Of a stretch of 64,000 bases of DNA, positions 17,637 through 26,150 are shown piece after piece; the stretch's first letter is position 1; each line of letters opens with the position of its first letter. The position numbers were made by a program, and so were the translations under genes. This DNA comes from Nannocystis sp. (GTDB lineage: Bacteria; Myxococcota_A; Polyangia; Nannocystales; Nannocystaceae). The notes beneath the pieces are model-generated. The model was not told the DNA's origin and did no database searches. It saw nothing but the letters and a program-made list of their open reading frames with translations. The stretch is from the NCBI GenBank assembly GCA_016712315.1, contig JADJRG010000017.1, forward strand, positions 496,001 to 560,000. The letters are read 5' to 3'.

Positions 17637-18548
17637 ATGCCGGACCTTCGATCCCCGTTGATCTGCATCAGCCTGGCGCTCGCGGCCGGTTGCGCGGCAG
17701 ATCCGCCGAAGACGAGCGAGGCGACGTCGACGGCGTCATCCACGACGACCGGCGAGGGCGGGACCGAGGCGGAGGAGTCGACGACGACCGCGGCGCTGGA
17801 CTGCGACGTGGCGGCGAATGAGCTGTATACGCGGCGGATCGCGCCGATCTTGGCGAGCGATCGGCCGAAGACCTGCAACACCTGCCACTTGGCGGGGGTC
17901 GACGTGCAGCTCTTCCTGCAAGAGACGCCGTGCCAGACGATGGCCTGTCTCGACGCGCGCGGGCTGGTCGACCTCGAGGCGCCGGCGGAGAGCCTGCTGC
18001 TCCAGTGGATCGCGCGCGCGGATCCGGCGAGCCCGCTGATCGACCAACAGGTGATCGATGAGGAGTACGCGGCGTTCCTGGCGTGGATCGAGGTGAGCGC
18101 GGCGTGCGGGCTCTGTTACGCGGGTGAGGCGCCGTGCGGCGGCGCGGCCGCGGTCGGCTGCGCGGAGGAGGAGCCGGAGGAGCCCTACGTCGATCCGGGC
18201 GGCTGCGACGCGGTGGTCCTCGAGGAGCTGTTTCAGCGGCGCGTCTACGCGTGGCGCGACCGCTGCTCTCCTTGCCACTTCGACGACCAGAAGATCGACG
18301 CGCCGAAGTGGATCGCGACCGGGCCCTGCGACCTGGCGTCGCTGAAGACGATGCACGCGGTGGTGAACGGCGGGCTGGTCGATCGTACCGATCCGACGCA
18401 GAGCCTGCTGCTGCGGAAGCCGCTGGCGGAGGCGGCGGGCGGGGTCCCGCACGGCGGGCACGACAAATTCGCGGACGCGAGCGACGCGGCGTACGCCGAC
18501 TTTTTGAGCTGGATCACCCGGGAGGCAGCATGCGCAGGGATGAATTGA
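17637..18548 (+). CDS. Lipoprotein with two CxxCH heme-binding motifs
   Basis: A 303-residue putative c-type cytochrome lipoprotein. The signal peptide ends in a lipobox LAAGC and is followed by a Ser/Thr/Glu-rich linker. Two CxxCH motifs occur, CNTCH in the first half and CSPCH in the second. Each is followed by a similar segment (ESLLLQWI..., QSLLLRKPL...) and a downstream AFLAWI or DFLSWI, so the protein reads as a tandem repeat of one heme module, like the cytochrome-c-like domains of planctomycetes and myxobacteria. Axial methionines are not obvious. The electron partner is unknown. Its 3' end overlaps the start of a His-rich lipoprotein by 19 bp, which suggests translational coupling. 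It is divergent from the M36 peptidase. Confidence 0.75.
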   Translation: MPDLRSPLICISLALAAGCAADPPKTSEATSTASSTTTGEGGTEAEESTTTAALDCDVAANELYTRRIAPILASDRPKTCNTCHLAGVDVQLFLQETPCQTMACLDARGLVDLEAPAESLLLQWIARADPASPLIDQQVIDEEYAAFLAWIEVSAACGLCYAGEAPCGGAAAVGCAEEEPEEPYVDPGGCDAVVLEELFQRRVYAWRDRCSPCHFDDQKIDAPKWIATGPCDLASLKTMHAVVNGGLVDRTDPTQSLLLRKPLAEAAGGVPHGGHDKFADASDAAYADFLSWITREAACAGMN

Positions 18549-19018
18549 GGGGGCTTGTTCGGGCGTCTCTTCTAGGGCTGTACGCGGTCGTCGCGGCGGG
18601 CTGCGGTGACTCGCATGACGCGACCCACGCGACCCACGACACGCACGACACCAATTCGTCGAGCGCGGCGAGCTCGTCGGGCACGTCCCACGAGACGCAC
18701 GAGGCGAGCAGCGACGGCTCGACGACCGAGGCTTCGACGACGCACGACAGCCACGACAGCCACGACAGCCACGACAGCCACACGACGACAGGCGACGGCG
18801 GCGAGGCTGCCGCGTACTGCGCTTGTATGCTGATCAACTGCCACGATGACTTCCACGGGACCTGGGGCGAGGACCACGACGCGTCGGTGGCGGCGTGTGT
18901 GGCGGCGGCTGAGGCGCTGAGCGAGGCTGGGTTGGCGTGTCGGGCGGAGCGCTGTGAGGCGGCCAAAGACGCGCCCGCGGCCTGCGTCGACGCGATCGGC
19001 GACGGTACGTGTCGGTGA
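18530..19018 (+). CDS. Histidine-rich lipoprotein with Cys-containing C-terminal domain
   Basis: The 162-residue protein is not assigned to a family. The ATG at 18530 has a GGGAGG Shine-Dalgarno and opens a signal peptide with lipobox VAAGC. Residues after the lipobox are rich in His and Asp (DSHDATHATHDTHD), and a second cluster has four HDS repeats encoded by perfect 9-bp tandem repeats (CACGACAGC, 18743-18778). The C-terminal ~65 residues contain several cysteines (CACMLINCHDDFHG and three later ones), suggesting a small disulfide-stabilised domain. His/Asp density suggests zinc, nickel or copper binding, which is inference. It overlaps the preceding di-CxxCH lipoprotein gene by 19 bp and is probably co-expressed with it. 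Confidence 0.7.
   Translation: MRRDELRGLVRASLLGLYAVVAAGCGDSHDATHATHDTHDTNSSSAASSSGTSHETHEASSDGSTTEASTTHDSHDSHDSHDSHTTTGDGGEAAAYCACMLINCHDDFHGTWGEDHDASVAACVAAAEALSEAGLACRAERCEAAKDAPAACVDAIGDGTCR
18743..18778 (+). repeat. Four 9-bp tandem repeats encoding His-Asp-Ser
   Basis: CACGACAGC is repeated four times in register inside the His-rich lipoprotein gene. Copy-number change would stay in frame and alter only the length of the His/Asp tract. Confidence 0.85.
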
Positions 19019-19022
19019 GCGT

Positions 19023-19301
19023 CTAGCCCGGAGCGGCGGGCGCGGCGGCGGCTCGTGCGGCGCGGCGGCGGCGCAGCGCGAGCAGGAGGCCGAAGGCGGA
19101 GATCAGCGCCCAGGCGCCCTCGATGAGGGCGGAGGGGAGGTTGAAGTCGTAGACGAGGCTGTAGAGGATGAGGGCGGCGCCGACCAGGTTTTGCGCGGAG
19201 TAGATGGGGGCGCGGTGGTCGACGCGGCCGAGCTGTAAGAGGGCGTAGGCGAGGAGGACGAGGGCGACGCCGAGCACTCCGGCGAGGTCAGGGAGGGTCA
19301 T
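19023..19301 (-). CDS. Small membrane protein, CBU_0592-like
   Basis: A roughly 92-residue protein with about three hydrophobic segments (VLGVALVLLAYALLQLG, NLVGAALILYSLVYDF, LIEGAWALISAFGLLLAL) and a basic C-terminus (RRRRAARAAA). The pattern and the LGRVDHRAPIYSAQNLVGAA core resemble the short CBU_0592 family of three-helix membrane proteins of unknown function. An alternative ATG five codons upstream, at 19316, is equally possible, and neither has a strong Shine-Dalgarno. It is divergent from the M28 peptidase gene and converges closely on the His-rich lipoprotein (4-bp gap). Confidence 0.65.
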   Translation of the reverse strand: MTLPDLAGVLGVALVLLAYALLQLGRVDHRAPIYSAQNLVGAALILYSLVYDFNLPSALIEGAWALISAFGLLLALRRRRAARAAAAPAAPG

Positions 19302-19361
19302 CTGCGCGCCGAGCATAACGAGTGCTTGCGCGCGCGTGCGCCGCTTCGGTAGATCGCCTCC

Positions 19362-20831
19362 ATGACGCCTCGCCGCACCGCCGTCGCGCTCGTGACGCTC
19401 GCGCTCTCGATGTTGTGCCCGAGCGGCTGTCGACAGGCGCCCGCCGCCGTGAGCGCCCCAGGCGCTTCGGCGCCGAGCAGCGCGCCGGCGACGGTGGAGA
19501 CGAAGGCTGAGGCCGAGGTGGCGCCCCAGGCGACGATGCCGCCGGCGCTGGTGGCGGCGGCGGAGAAGATCGCGGCGGCTGCGGCCGGCGAACGCACCGC
19601 TTGGGAGCGGCTGGCGTGGATGGCCGACACGTACGGGCACCGGCTCAGCGGCTCCGCGGCGCTCGAGTCGGCGATCGATTGGACGCTCTCGGTGATGCGC
19701 GAGGACGGGCTGGAGGCGGTGCGCCGTGAACCAGTGATGGTGCCGCGTTGGGTGCGTGGGGAGGAGCGGGCGCGGATCGTCGCGCCGATCGATCGAGAGC
19801 TGCACCTGCTGGGGCTGGGCGGGACGGTCGGCACGGGGAAGAAGGCGCTGCGAGCCGAGGTGGTGGTGGCGCCGCGGCTGGAGGACGTGAAGGGGCTCGG
19901 CGCGGCGGCGAAGGGGAAGATCGTGCTGATCAATCAGGTGATGCCGCCCTTCGATCACGAGCACCAGCAGACGCACTACGGGACGACGGTGACGAGCCGC
20001 TCGAGCGGGGCGAGCGAGGCGGCGCGGGTGGGAGCGGCGGCGACGCTGATCCGCTCGGTGACGGCGCGTAGCCTGCAATCTCCGCACACCGGGTCGCTGC
20101 GCTACGCCGAGGGCGTCGCGAAGATCCCGGCGGCGGCGCTGTCGGTGGAGGACGCGGAGCTGCTGGCGCGGCTGGCGGCGCGCGGGCCGGTGACGGTGGA
20201 GCTGTCGCTGGGCGCGAAGACGCTGCCAGACGCGCTCAGCGGCAACGCGATCGGCGAGCTGCGCGGGCGCGAACTACCGGAGGAGGTGGTGGTGATCGGC
20301 GGGCACATCGACTCGTGGGACGTGGGCGACGGCAGCAGCGACGACGGCAGCGGCTGCTTGATGGCGATGGAGGCGGTGCGGCTGCTCCTCAAGGCAGGTC
20401 TGCGGCCGCGCCGGACGATCCGGGTGGTGCTCTTCACCAACGAGGAGAACGGGCTGCGCGGGGGGATCGCGTACCACGCGGCGCACAAGGCGGAGCGGCA
20501 CGTCGCGGCGATCGAGGCCGACGTGGGCGCAGGGGCGCCGCGGGGGTTCGGGATCGCCGGCGCGGACGAGGCGGAGATCAAGGCGGTGCAGGCGTACGCG
20601 CCGCTGTTTACGGCGCTCGGGGCCGACGCGCTGGAGGCGGGCGGCGGCGGGGCAGACATCTCGCCGCTGACAGCGGACGGGGTGCTGAGCTTGGGGCTGC
20701 ACCCCGACGTGAGCGGGTACTTCGACCTGCACCACAGCGAGGCGGATACGATCGATAAGATCGATCCAGAGCACCTGGAGCGCAACGCGGCGGCGCTGGC
20801 GTTGATGGCCTACATTTTGGCGGAGCGGTGA
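19362..20831 (+). CDS. M28 family zinc aminopeptidase/carboxypeptidase (PGCP-like)
   Basis: The 489-residue exported peptidase has a PA-like insert (residues about 150-260: VVVAPRLEDVKGLGAAAKGK, AARVGAAATLIRS) followed by an M28 catalytic domain. Zinc ligands and catalytic residues appear in order: GGHIDSWD (His, Asp), SDDGSG (bridging Asp), TNEENG (Glu pair), IEADVGAG (Asp) and DLHHSEADT (His). The layout matches plasma glutamate carboxypeptidase (CPQ). The N-terminus has a signal peptide ending near PSGC, a poor lipobox, so either lipid anchoring or cleavage by signal peptidase I is possible. It would release amino acids from peptides outside the cytoplasm. It stands alone, with a 44-bp gap to the next lipoprotein gene. 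Confidence 0.87.
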   Translation: MTPRRTAVALVTLALSMLCPSGCRQAPAAVSAPGASAPSSAPATVETKAEAEVAPQATMPPALVAAAEKIAAAAAGERTAWERLAWMADTYGHRLSGSAALESAIDWTLSVMREDGLEAVRREPVMVPRWVRGEERARIVAPIDRELHLLGLGGTVGTGKKALRAEVVVAPRLEDVKGLGAAAKGKIVLINQVMPPFDHEHQQTHYGTTVTSRSSGASEAARVGAAATLIRSVTARSLQSPHTGSLRYAEGVAKIPAAALSVEDAELLARLAARGPVTVELSLGAKTLPDALSGNAIGELRGRELPEEVVVIGGHIDSWDVGDGSSDDGSGCLMAMEAVRLLLKAGLRPRRTIRVVLFTNEENGLRGGIAYHAAHKAERHVAAIEADVGAGAPRGFGIAGADEAEIKAVQAYAPLFTALGADALEAGGGGADISPLTADGVLSLGLHPDVSGYFDLHHSEADTIDKIDPEHLERNAAALALMAYILAER

Positions 20832-20875
20832 GGTAGGGCTAGATCGGCGCGGCGGGGCTGCTGTAGGCTGCGGGC

Positions 20876-21886
20876 ATGCTCCACCGGCTCCGCGGGCTCC
20901 GCCCCTCGATCTTTTTGTTCGGCGCCTTCGTCGCGCTGCCTGCGTGCGGTCAGATCGCCTACGAGGAGCTTCCAGCGGAGCAGGTCGACGCGCTCTGCGA
21001 TTATATGGTCCGCTGCGGCTTCGCGACCGACGAGGGGCTGTGCGCGGCCGCGTGGGGCCAGTTCATCCGCCCCGATCCCAACCTCGACGCGGCGATCGAG
21101 GACGGCAGCGTCGAATACGACGCCAAGGCCGCCGAGCAGTGCCTCGAGGACGCGCGCGAGGCGGCGTGCGGCGGGATCTTCTTTGAGGACGCGCCGAGCG
21201 GCGCCTGTGAGAAGGTTTTTGTTGGGACGATCGCGAACGGCGACGCGTGCTGGATCGATGAGCAGTGCGTGAGCCAGACCTGCCAGGTCGCCGACTGCGC
21301 GATGGCGTGCTGCCAAGGCGTGTGCGTGGCGCCGCCGCCGGACGCGGCGATCGGCGGGGACTGCTCGGTTCAGGACTGCGTGAGCGGCGCTTATTGCGAG
21401 TACAACTTCGACGACGGGAGCTACACGTGCCAGGCGCAGAAGGGCGCCGGCGTCGAGTGCTTTGGCGACTACGAGTGCTCGGGCAGCCTCGGCTGCTTCG
21501 ACGGGAGCTGCCAGGTCGCTCCCGCGGAAGGTGCGCCCTGCTTGGGCGGCCGCTGCGGCGGCGCGCTCGGCTGCGACATCACCTCGAACACCTGCCAGAA
21601 GCTGCGCGGTGAGGGGCAGAGCTGCGAGCCAGCGGCGTCGCTGTGCGCGTTCGGGCTCGCGTGCTCGACGGCGAGCATGAAGTGCGAGGCGCCCAGCGGG
21701 GTCGGCTCGGCGTGCTCGTTCGACTCAGGGTGCAGCGACGCTTGGTGTGACTATGACTTCGACACGGGCGCGGGTACATGTCAGCCCCGCCTCGCCAACG
21801 GCGCGGCCTGCGAGTTCGATGACTCGTGCCAGAGCCTCTACTGCGCGGAGGGGCTGTGCGGGCCCGAGGCGGTCTGCGTGCAGTGA
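20876..21886 (+). CDS. Cysteine-rich lipoprotein of the Dickkopf-like type
   Basis: This 336-residue protein has a signal peptide with lipobox LPAC and more than thirty cysteines in repeated short modules (for example GDYECSGSLGCFDGSCQ and CSFDSGCSDAWCDYDFD). The spacing recalls the Dickkopf N-terminal Cys-rich repeat that is abundant in myxobacterial surface lipoproteins. The first ~100 residues contain few cysteines and are probably helical. No enzymatic motif is visible. A disulfide-rich stalk or adhesion role is likely, but no ligand can be proposed. It converges on the HEAT-repeat gene with a 7-bp gap. Confidence 0.75.
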   Translation: MLHRLRGLRPSIFLFGAFVALPACGQIAYEELPAEQVDALCDYMVRCGFATDEGLCAAAWGQFIRPDPNLDAAIEDGSVEYDAKAAEQCLEDAREAACGGIFFEDAPSGACEKVFVGTIANGDACWIDEQCVSQTCQVADCAMACCQGVCVAPPPDAAIGGDCSVQDCVSGAYCEYNFDDGSYTCQAQKGAGVECFGDYECSGSLGCFDGSCQVAPAEGAPCLGGRCGGALGCDITSNTCQKLRGEGQSCEPAASLCAFGLACSTASMKCEAPSGVGSACSFDSGCSDAWCDYDFDTGAGTCQPRLANGAACEFDDSCQSLYCAEGLCGPEAVCVQ

Positions 21887-21893
21887 CGGGCCG

Positions 21894-23645
21894 CTAGCTG
21901 AGCAGGCGGCCTTGGTGGGCGCTCCACCAGGCCTGCCAGCGCTCGATCGCCTCGGCGCGCTCGGCAGCGGCGCCGCTGGCGGGGAAGGGGAGGCGCTGGC
22001 CGGTGATCCGCATCAGCTCGTCGGCGGCCCAGCGACGGACGGCGACCTCGCTGTGGGCGAGGCTCTCGAGCATCCAGTCGACGCGTGTGCGATCGCAGCG
22101 CGAGGCGTACCAGGCGCGCCAGCGCTCGATGTTGAGGCCGAAGTGCTGGCCGGTGATCGAGCACAAGGCGGTGAGGGCGGCGGTGCGGAGGCCAGGATCC
22201 TGCTCGGCGAGGGCCTCGATCATGCGCGGGATCGACTTGACGTCGCGGACCGTGCCGAGGGCCTGGAAGGCGAGGGCGCGGCGGCGGTGATCGTCGCCGC
22301 TGAGCTCGCCGCGGATCCGCTTGAGCGCGCGCATGTAGGTGGAGGCGCGGCTGTAGGTCTCGAGCACGCGCATGGCGATGGTGCGGACGCCCGCGTCGGC
22401 GTCGAAGGCGAGCTCGGCGAGCGCCGGGGCGGCGCTCGGGCTGCGCAGCTCTTGGAAGATGAGGGCGCAGTAGAATCGGACGTGCGCGTCGGGGTCGTCG
22501 ACGCGGCTGAGGATCAAGGGGACCAACTCCTCGCCGATGGCGACGCAGAGGCGCAGCAGCGGCCCTTGCGCGCTCGGAGAGGCGACGTGGCGGAGCTCCT
22601 CGCGGGCGAGCTCGATCGGGCCCGGGAAGCGCTGGACGAGGCGATGCAGGGCGGCGCGGCCGCGGGCGCGCAGCTCGGCGGCGAGGCGCTCGGGACGAGC
22701 CGAGCCGGCGAGCGCGGCCTGGAGGAGCGCCTCGAGCGCGGGATCCTCTGCGGGGGCGCTCGCGGGGGCTTCCCGGTGGACCAGGGTCGTCGGGACATAT
22801 CCGGCGGACGGCGGGCGCTCGCTGGGCTGACGCGGCGCCTCTGCCTCGCGGGTCGGCGGCGCCTCGATGGCTGTCTCTGACGACATGGCCGGAGAGGCAG
22901 GTCGTGTGAGCGCCGGGATGAAGCTGTGGGGCTCCGTCGGCGGCGACGACGCGGCTGGCGACGCGGCGGAGGGGGGCCGTCGGGCGCGCAAGGCGGGGAT
23001 CTGCGCGGGCTCAGGCTCGGCGGCGGGCTCGGGGAAGGGCACCGCGTGGAGCAGGCGCGCGGGGATGAAGGTGCGCAGCTCGACCGGCGCCGCGGCGGGA
23101 TCGCGCGGCGGCTCGGCTTGGGCCTCGGGCTGTCGCGGCGCGTGCTCAGCGACGAGCGCGGGCGGGTCGGGGTCCGTCGTCAAGGTGAGGGCTCGGAGGT
23201 AGCGCTCGGCGAGGGCGAGGTAGCGGGCGGGCGCGGGCGCTACCTCGCTGAGGATCTGGCGCAGGCAGCACTCCGCGGTCACGGTGACCTCGAGCGCGGC
23301 CTGCTCGGAGCAGAGCGCGCTCAGATCTTCGTCGCTGAGCTCGGGGTGGATCGCGACCCAGAGCCGGTCATCGCGCTCGGCGAGCGGCGCGACGAGGCGG
23401 CGCTCGTACCAGCGGGGGTCGAGGCGATCCCACGGGCGTGGCTGCGCGCGCAGCAGCTCCGTCGGGGCGCTCGGCAGGCCACGCGCGGCGGAGAGGGCGG
23501 CGTCGAGCTCGCTCGGAGCGAGCAGGTCTAGCTCGAGCAGGGCGGTGTCGAGGCCGCCGCCGTAGATCTCGGCGCGGGCGCAGGCGCCTCGTAGATCGGC
23601 GGGCATGACGACGGCGTGGGCTTCGAGGTGCGATCGTAGACTCAT
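21894..23645 (-). CDS. GspE-N-like domain plus HEAT-repeat protein
   Basis: The 583-residue protein starts at the ATG at 23643-23645, only 5 bp after the stop of the RDD gene. Residues about 1-130 resemble the N-terminal domain of type II secretion/type IV pilus ATPases (GspE-N/MshEN): a helical LDTALLELDLLAPSELDAALSAARGL pattern and then DRRLWVAIHP-like strands. A Pro/Ala-rich disordered linker follows (about 165-330), then HEAT-like repeats (DPDAHVRFYCALIFQELRSP, DADAGVRTIAMRVLETY, DPGLRTAALTALCSITGQHF, HSEVAVRRWAADELMRIT). No ATPase motifs are present, so it is a scaffold rather than a motor. Its operon with prmA and rsmE is unexpected for such a protein. A role with motility or secretion machinery, perhaps via cyclic-di-GMP binding as in MshEN, is speculative. 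Confidence 0.7.
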   Translation of the reverse strand: MSLRSHLEAHAVVMPADLRGACARAEIYGGGLDTALLELDLLAPSELDAALSAARGLPSAPTELLRAQPRPWDRLDPRWYERRLVAPLAERDDRLWVAIHPELSDEDLSALCSEQAALEVTVTAECCLRQILSEVAPAPARYLALAERYLRALTLTTDPDPPALVAEHAPRQPEAQAEPPRDPAAAPVELRTFIPARLLHAVPFPEPAAEPEPAQIPALRARRPPSAASPAASSPPTEPHSFIPALTRPASPAMSSETAIEAPPTREAEAPRQPSERPPSAGYVPTTLVHREAPASAPAEDPALEALLQAALAGSARPERLAAELRARGRAALHRLVQRFPGPIELAREELRHVASPSAQGPLLRLCVAIGEELVPLILSRVDDPDAHVRFYCALIFQELRSPSAAPALAELAFDADAGVRTIAMRVLETYSRASTYMRALKRIRGELSGDDHRRRALAFQALGTVRDVKSIPRMIEALAEQDPGLRTAALTALCSITGQHFGLNIERWRAWYASRCDRTRVDWMLESLAHSEVAVRRWAADELMRITGQRLPFPASGAAAERAEAIERWQAWWSAHQGRLLS

Positions 23646-23649
23646 AGGC

Positions 23650-24231
23650 TCATCGACTCCGCACGACGTAGGTGCCTGCGAGGTGGTCATGGAGGCCGCG
23701 CTTCTCGCGATCAAAGGCGATCCAGAGGACGCCGAGGCCGCCGGGGATGAGGCCGGCGGCGAGGCCGAGCACGCGGACGACGGCGCGGACGAAGCCGGGG
23801 CGGGCGCCGCGGCTGTTGACGATACGGGCGCCGATCAGCGCGAGGCCAGGGGTCTGGCCGGAGATCGCGGAGAAGAGGACGAAGTAGAAGGCGGCGATCC
23901 CGAGGAAGGGCGCGAGCCAGGTGAGCACGGCGAGCGGCGGTAAGGCGAGCCACTGCAAGATCACGTCGAGGGTCGGGGCCCCGCGCACCGGCGGCGCTCG
24001 ATCGAGCGCCCAGTGGACGGCGAAGTGCAGCGGCGCCGCGGTGAGCAGGAGGACGATGAGATCGGCGAGCGCTGCGATCCCGCGGAGGAGGGCGCCGACG
24101 ACCCGCTTGGGGACCAAGCCGAGGCCGCAGTGTGGACAGCGGGGATCAGGCTGGGTGGCGAGCTCGGCGCTGAGTGGGCCGTCGCAGGCGGGGCAGGGGC
24201 CTGGGCGCGGCGCGGTCGTCGATCGCGTCAT
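23650..24231 (-). CDS. RDD family membrane protein with N-terminal zinc ribbon
   Basis: The 193-residue inner-membrane protein begins with a zinc ribbon (CPACDGPLS ... CPHCG) and is followed by an RDD domain of about four hydrophobic helices. The RDD signature is visible as RGIAALADLIVLLL, with the conserved Arg and Asp, and later GQTPGLALIGARIVNSRG, the characteristic G-x-T-x-G loop. RDD proteins are associated with transport or membrane organisation. Substrate is unknown. It lies between rsmE (52 bp) and the HEAT protein (4 bp), so all four are likely co-transcribed. Confidence 0.83.
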   Translation of the reverse strand: MTRSTTAPRPGPCPACDGPLSAELATQPDPRCPHCGLGLVPKRVVGALLRGIAALADLIVLLLTAAPLHFAVHWALDRAPPVRGAPTLDVILQWLALPPLAVLTWLAPFLGIAAFYFVLFSAISGQTPGLALIGARIVNSRGARPGFVRAVVRVLGLAAGLIPGGLGVLWIAFDREKRGLHDHLAGTYVVRSR

Positions 24232-24283
24232 TCGTGCGGCAGGTTATCACCGCGGGGGCGGGCTAGCTCGCGTGGACGCGAGC

Positions 24284-25003
24284 TCACACCGGCGGCGCGG
24301 GGCCGCTGAAGAGGAGGCGCGTGAGGCCGACGAGAGCGGCGGTCTCGGTGCGCAGGGTCCAGGGGCCGAGGCTGAGGGGGTGAAAGGCGGCGGCGCGCAG
24401 GGCGTCGGCTTCGGCGTCGGTGAGGCCGCCTTCGGGGCCGACGAGGAGGAGGGCGGGGTGGCCGGGCGGGAGCGTGGAGGGGTCGCTTTGGCCGCGAAGA
24501 GCCTCCCAGGCGAAGAATCGGGCGTCGCTCGCGGTGAGGGCGGCGAGGGCGGCGTCGAGGGGGAGAGGGCCGCTGACGGTCGGCGGCGAGGGGCGGCCGC
24601 ATTGCCGCTGGCTGGCGCGCAAGGTCCGCTCGATCCGGGCGGGGGAGGGCGCGGCGGCCTGGCTGCGCGCGCAGCGGACCAGCACGATCCGATCGACGCC
24701 GAGCTCGGTGGCGTCGGTGAGCGCGGTGAGGGCGGCCGCAGGGTCAGGGAGGCCGAGCAAGAGGGTGAGGCGGCGCGGCGGGGTCGGCAGGAGGAGCGGG
24801 TGGTGGAGCTCGAGCTCGCTCTGGCGCGCGTCACCGCCGCGCACCTCGGCCCGCCAGATCGCGCCGTGGCCGTCGATAAGATCGACGAGGGCGCCGTCGC
24901 GGGCGCGGCGTACCCGGCGGAGGTAGTGGGACTCCTCCGGGTCGAGCACGACGCGCTGACCCGGGTGGGGCGCCTGCGGGGCGGCGAAGAGGCGCAGGCT
25001 CAC
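24284..25003 (-). CDS. rsmE: 16S rRNA (uracil-1498-N3)-methyltransferase RsmE
   Basis: The 239-residue SPOUT methyltransferase modifies U1498 of 16S rRNA. Its N-terminal PUA-like domain contains LDPEESHYLRRVRRARDG. The C-terminal trefoil-knot SAM site is LLLVGPEGGLTDAEADAL, followed by LGPWTLRTETA and the C-terminal helix ALVGLTRLLFS, all characteristic of RsmE. I chose the GTG at 25001-25003 because it overlaps the prmA stop as GTGA, a classic coupling arrangement. The ATG at 25042 would sit inside prmA. The prmA-rsmE order is common in bacteria, which supports both calls. Confidence 0.93.
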   Translation of the reverse strand: MSLRLFAAPQAPHPGQRVVLDPEESHYLRRVRRARDGALVDLIDGHGAIWRAEVRGGDARQSELELHHPLLLPTPPRRLTLLLGLPDPAAALTALTDATELGVDRIVLVRCARSQAAAPSPARIERTLRASQRQCGRPSPPTVSGPLPLDAALAALTASDARFFAWEALRGQSDPSTLPPGHPALLLVGPEGGLTDAEADALRAAAFHPLSLGPWTLRTETAALVGLTRLLFSGPAPPV

Positions 25004-25959
25004 GCAGCGGCCCCGCTGCGGACGAAGAGCAGGGCGGTCCATTCGCCCTCGCTGCGGCGACGAAGCTCGCGCAGGCCAGCGGCGAGGTAGGGGGCGGCGA
25101 CGGCGTCGGCCTCTTCGTTGAGGATCCCGCTGAGGATGAGGTGGCCGCTCGTGCGGAGGCGCGCGACCAGCTCCGCGGCGATGGGGATCAGCACGGAGGG
25201 GCGGATGTTGGCGAGCATGAGATCGAAGTCGCCGGGGACGGCCTCGAGGGTGCCGGTGATGACCTCTAGGACAGGCCCGGTGGGGTTGAGGGCGGCGTTC
25301 TCCGCGGCGGTCTCGGTGGCCTCGGGATCGTTGTCGGCGGCGACGAGGCGGCCCAGGCCGGGGAAGAGGAGGGCGGCGGTGAGGGCGAGGATGCCGGAGC
25401 CGCAGCCGAGGTCGAGCGCGGCGTGGGGGCTGGAGGCGACACCGCCGCGCGCCGAGATCTCGACGAGCAGCTCCATGCAGAGGCGGGTGCTCTCGTGTTG
25501 ACCTGTCCCAAAGGCCCGGCCAGGGTCGAGGACCAGCTCGCGCTCGGGATCGCCGGGGCGCCGCGGGATCCAGCTCGGGCGGAGCAGGAGGGCGCCGTCG
25601 CCGAAGATCATCGGCGAGTAGAAGCGCTTCCAGGAGTCGCGCCAGTCGTCGTCGGTGCGGATGTCCGCGGTGGCGTCGAGGTGCAGGCCGAGCTCTTCGC
25701 TGAGGTGCTGGGCGCTCTCGCGGAGGCCGATCAGCGCCTCTGGGGCGGTGTAGAGGATGATCTCTGGCTCGGGGCTGGTGGCGCCGAGGGTGGTGGGGTC
25801 GCGGGTCTCGACGCCGCTGACGCGCGGGTCTTCGGCCAAGATCGCGGCGAGGGCCTCGCTGCGGTCGCTGATCTCCTGCGGATCTTGGGCGGGCTCACGG
25901 CGGAAGTGGAGGGTGAGGGTGGCCCATGGCTGGGGTTCGGTCGTCGTTGTCGCGGTCAT
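25000..25959 (-). CDS. prmA: Ribosomal protein L11 methyltransferase PrmA
   Basis: This 319-residue class I SAM-dependent methyltransferase trimethylates ribosomal protein L11. The N-terminal L11-recognition domain is followed by a linker (DDWRDSWKRFYSPMIFGDGA), FGTGQHESTRLCMELL (the PrmA-specific GTG-H-T motif), SAM motif I LDLGCGSGILAL, and LMLANIRPSVLI in place of the usual NILA. It opens a four-gene minus-strand operon and shares a GTGA overlap with rsmE. The start codon faces the divergent small gene at 26151 across an AT-richer gap that contains the palindrome AACGGCCGTT (25996-26005). Confidence 0.93.
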   Translation of the reverse strand: MTATTTTEPQPWATLTLHFRREPAQDPQEISDRSEALAAILAEDPRVSGVETRDPTTLGATSPEPEIILYTAPEALIGLRESAQHLSEELGLHLDATADIRTDDDWRDSWKRFYSPMIFGDGALLLRPSWIPRRPGDPERELVLDPGRAFGTGQHESTRLCMELLVEISARGGVASSPHAALDLGCGSGILALTAALLFPGLGRLVAADNDPEATETAAENAALNPTGPVLEVITGTLEAVPGDFDLMLANIRPSVLIPIAAELVARLRTSGHLILSGILNEEADAVAAPYLAAGLRELRRRSEGEWTALLFVRSGAAA

Positions 25960-26150
25960 TCGATGATCTCGGATACGAAAATTTCAGTCGGTAAAAACGG
26001 CCGTTCTGGCAGGCCCGACGATGCGCGATTTTAGCTGGAATAAATCCGATGATGGTGTAGAACCTGTCCCCAGCTTCACGGGGGCTGTGGCCATGGCTGG
26101 CCGTACGACCGGTCCTGTCGCGAAGCAGAGCATTGAGAAGCGGGAGGCAA

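Noticed and set aside
18743..18778. 9-bp tandem repeats as a possible iteron or origin element
   Set aside because: They are in frame within a lipoprotein gene and encode His-Asp-Ser. No DnaA boxes or replication genes are near.
26000..26150. Possible riboswitch or RNA gene upstream of the 81-residue gene
   Set aside because: Only a 10-bp palindrome and AT-richness are visible. I could not match any riboswitch or tRNA pattern.
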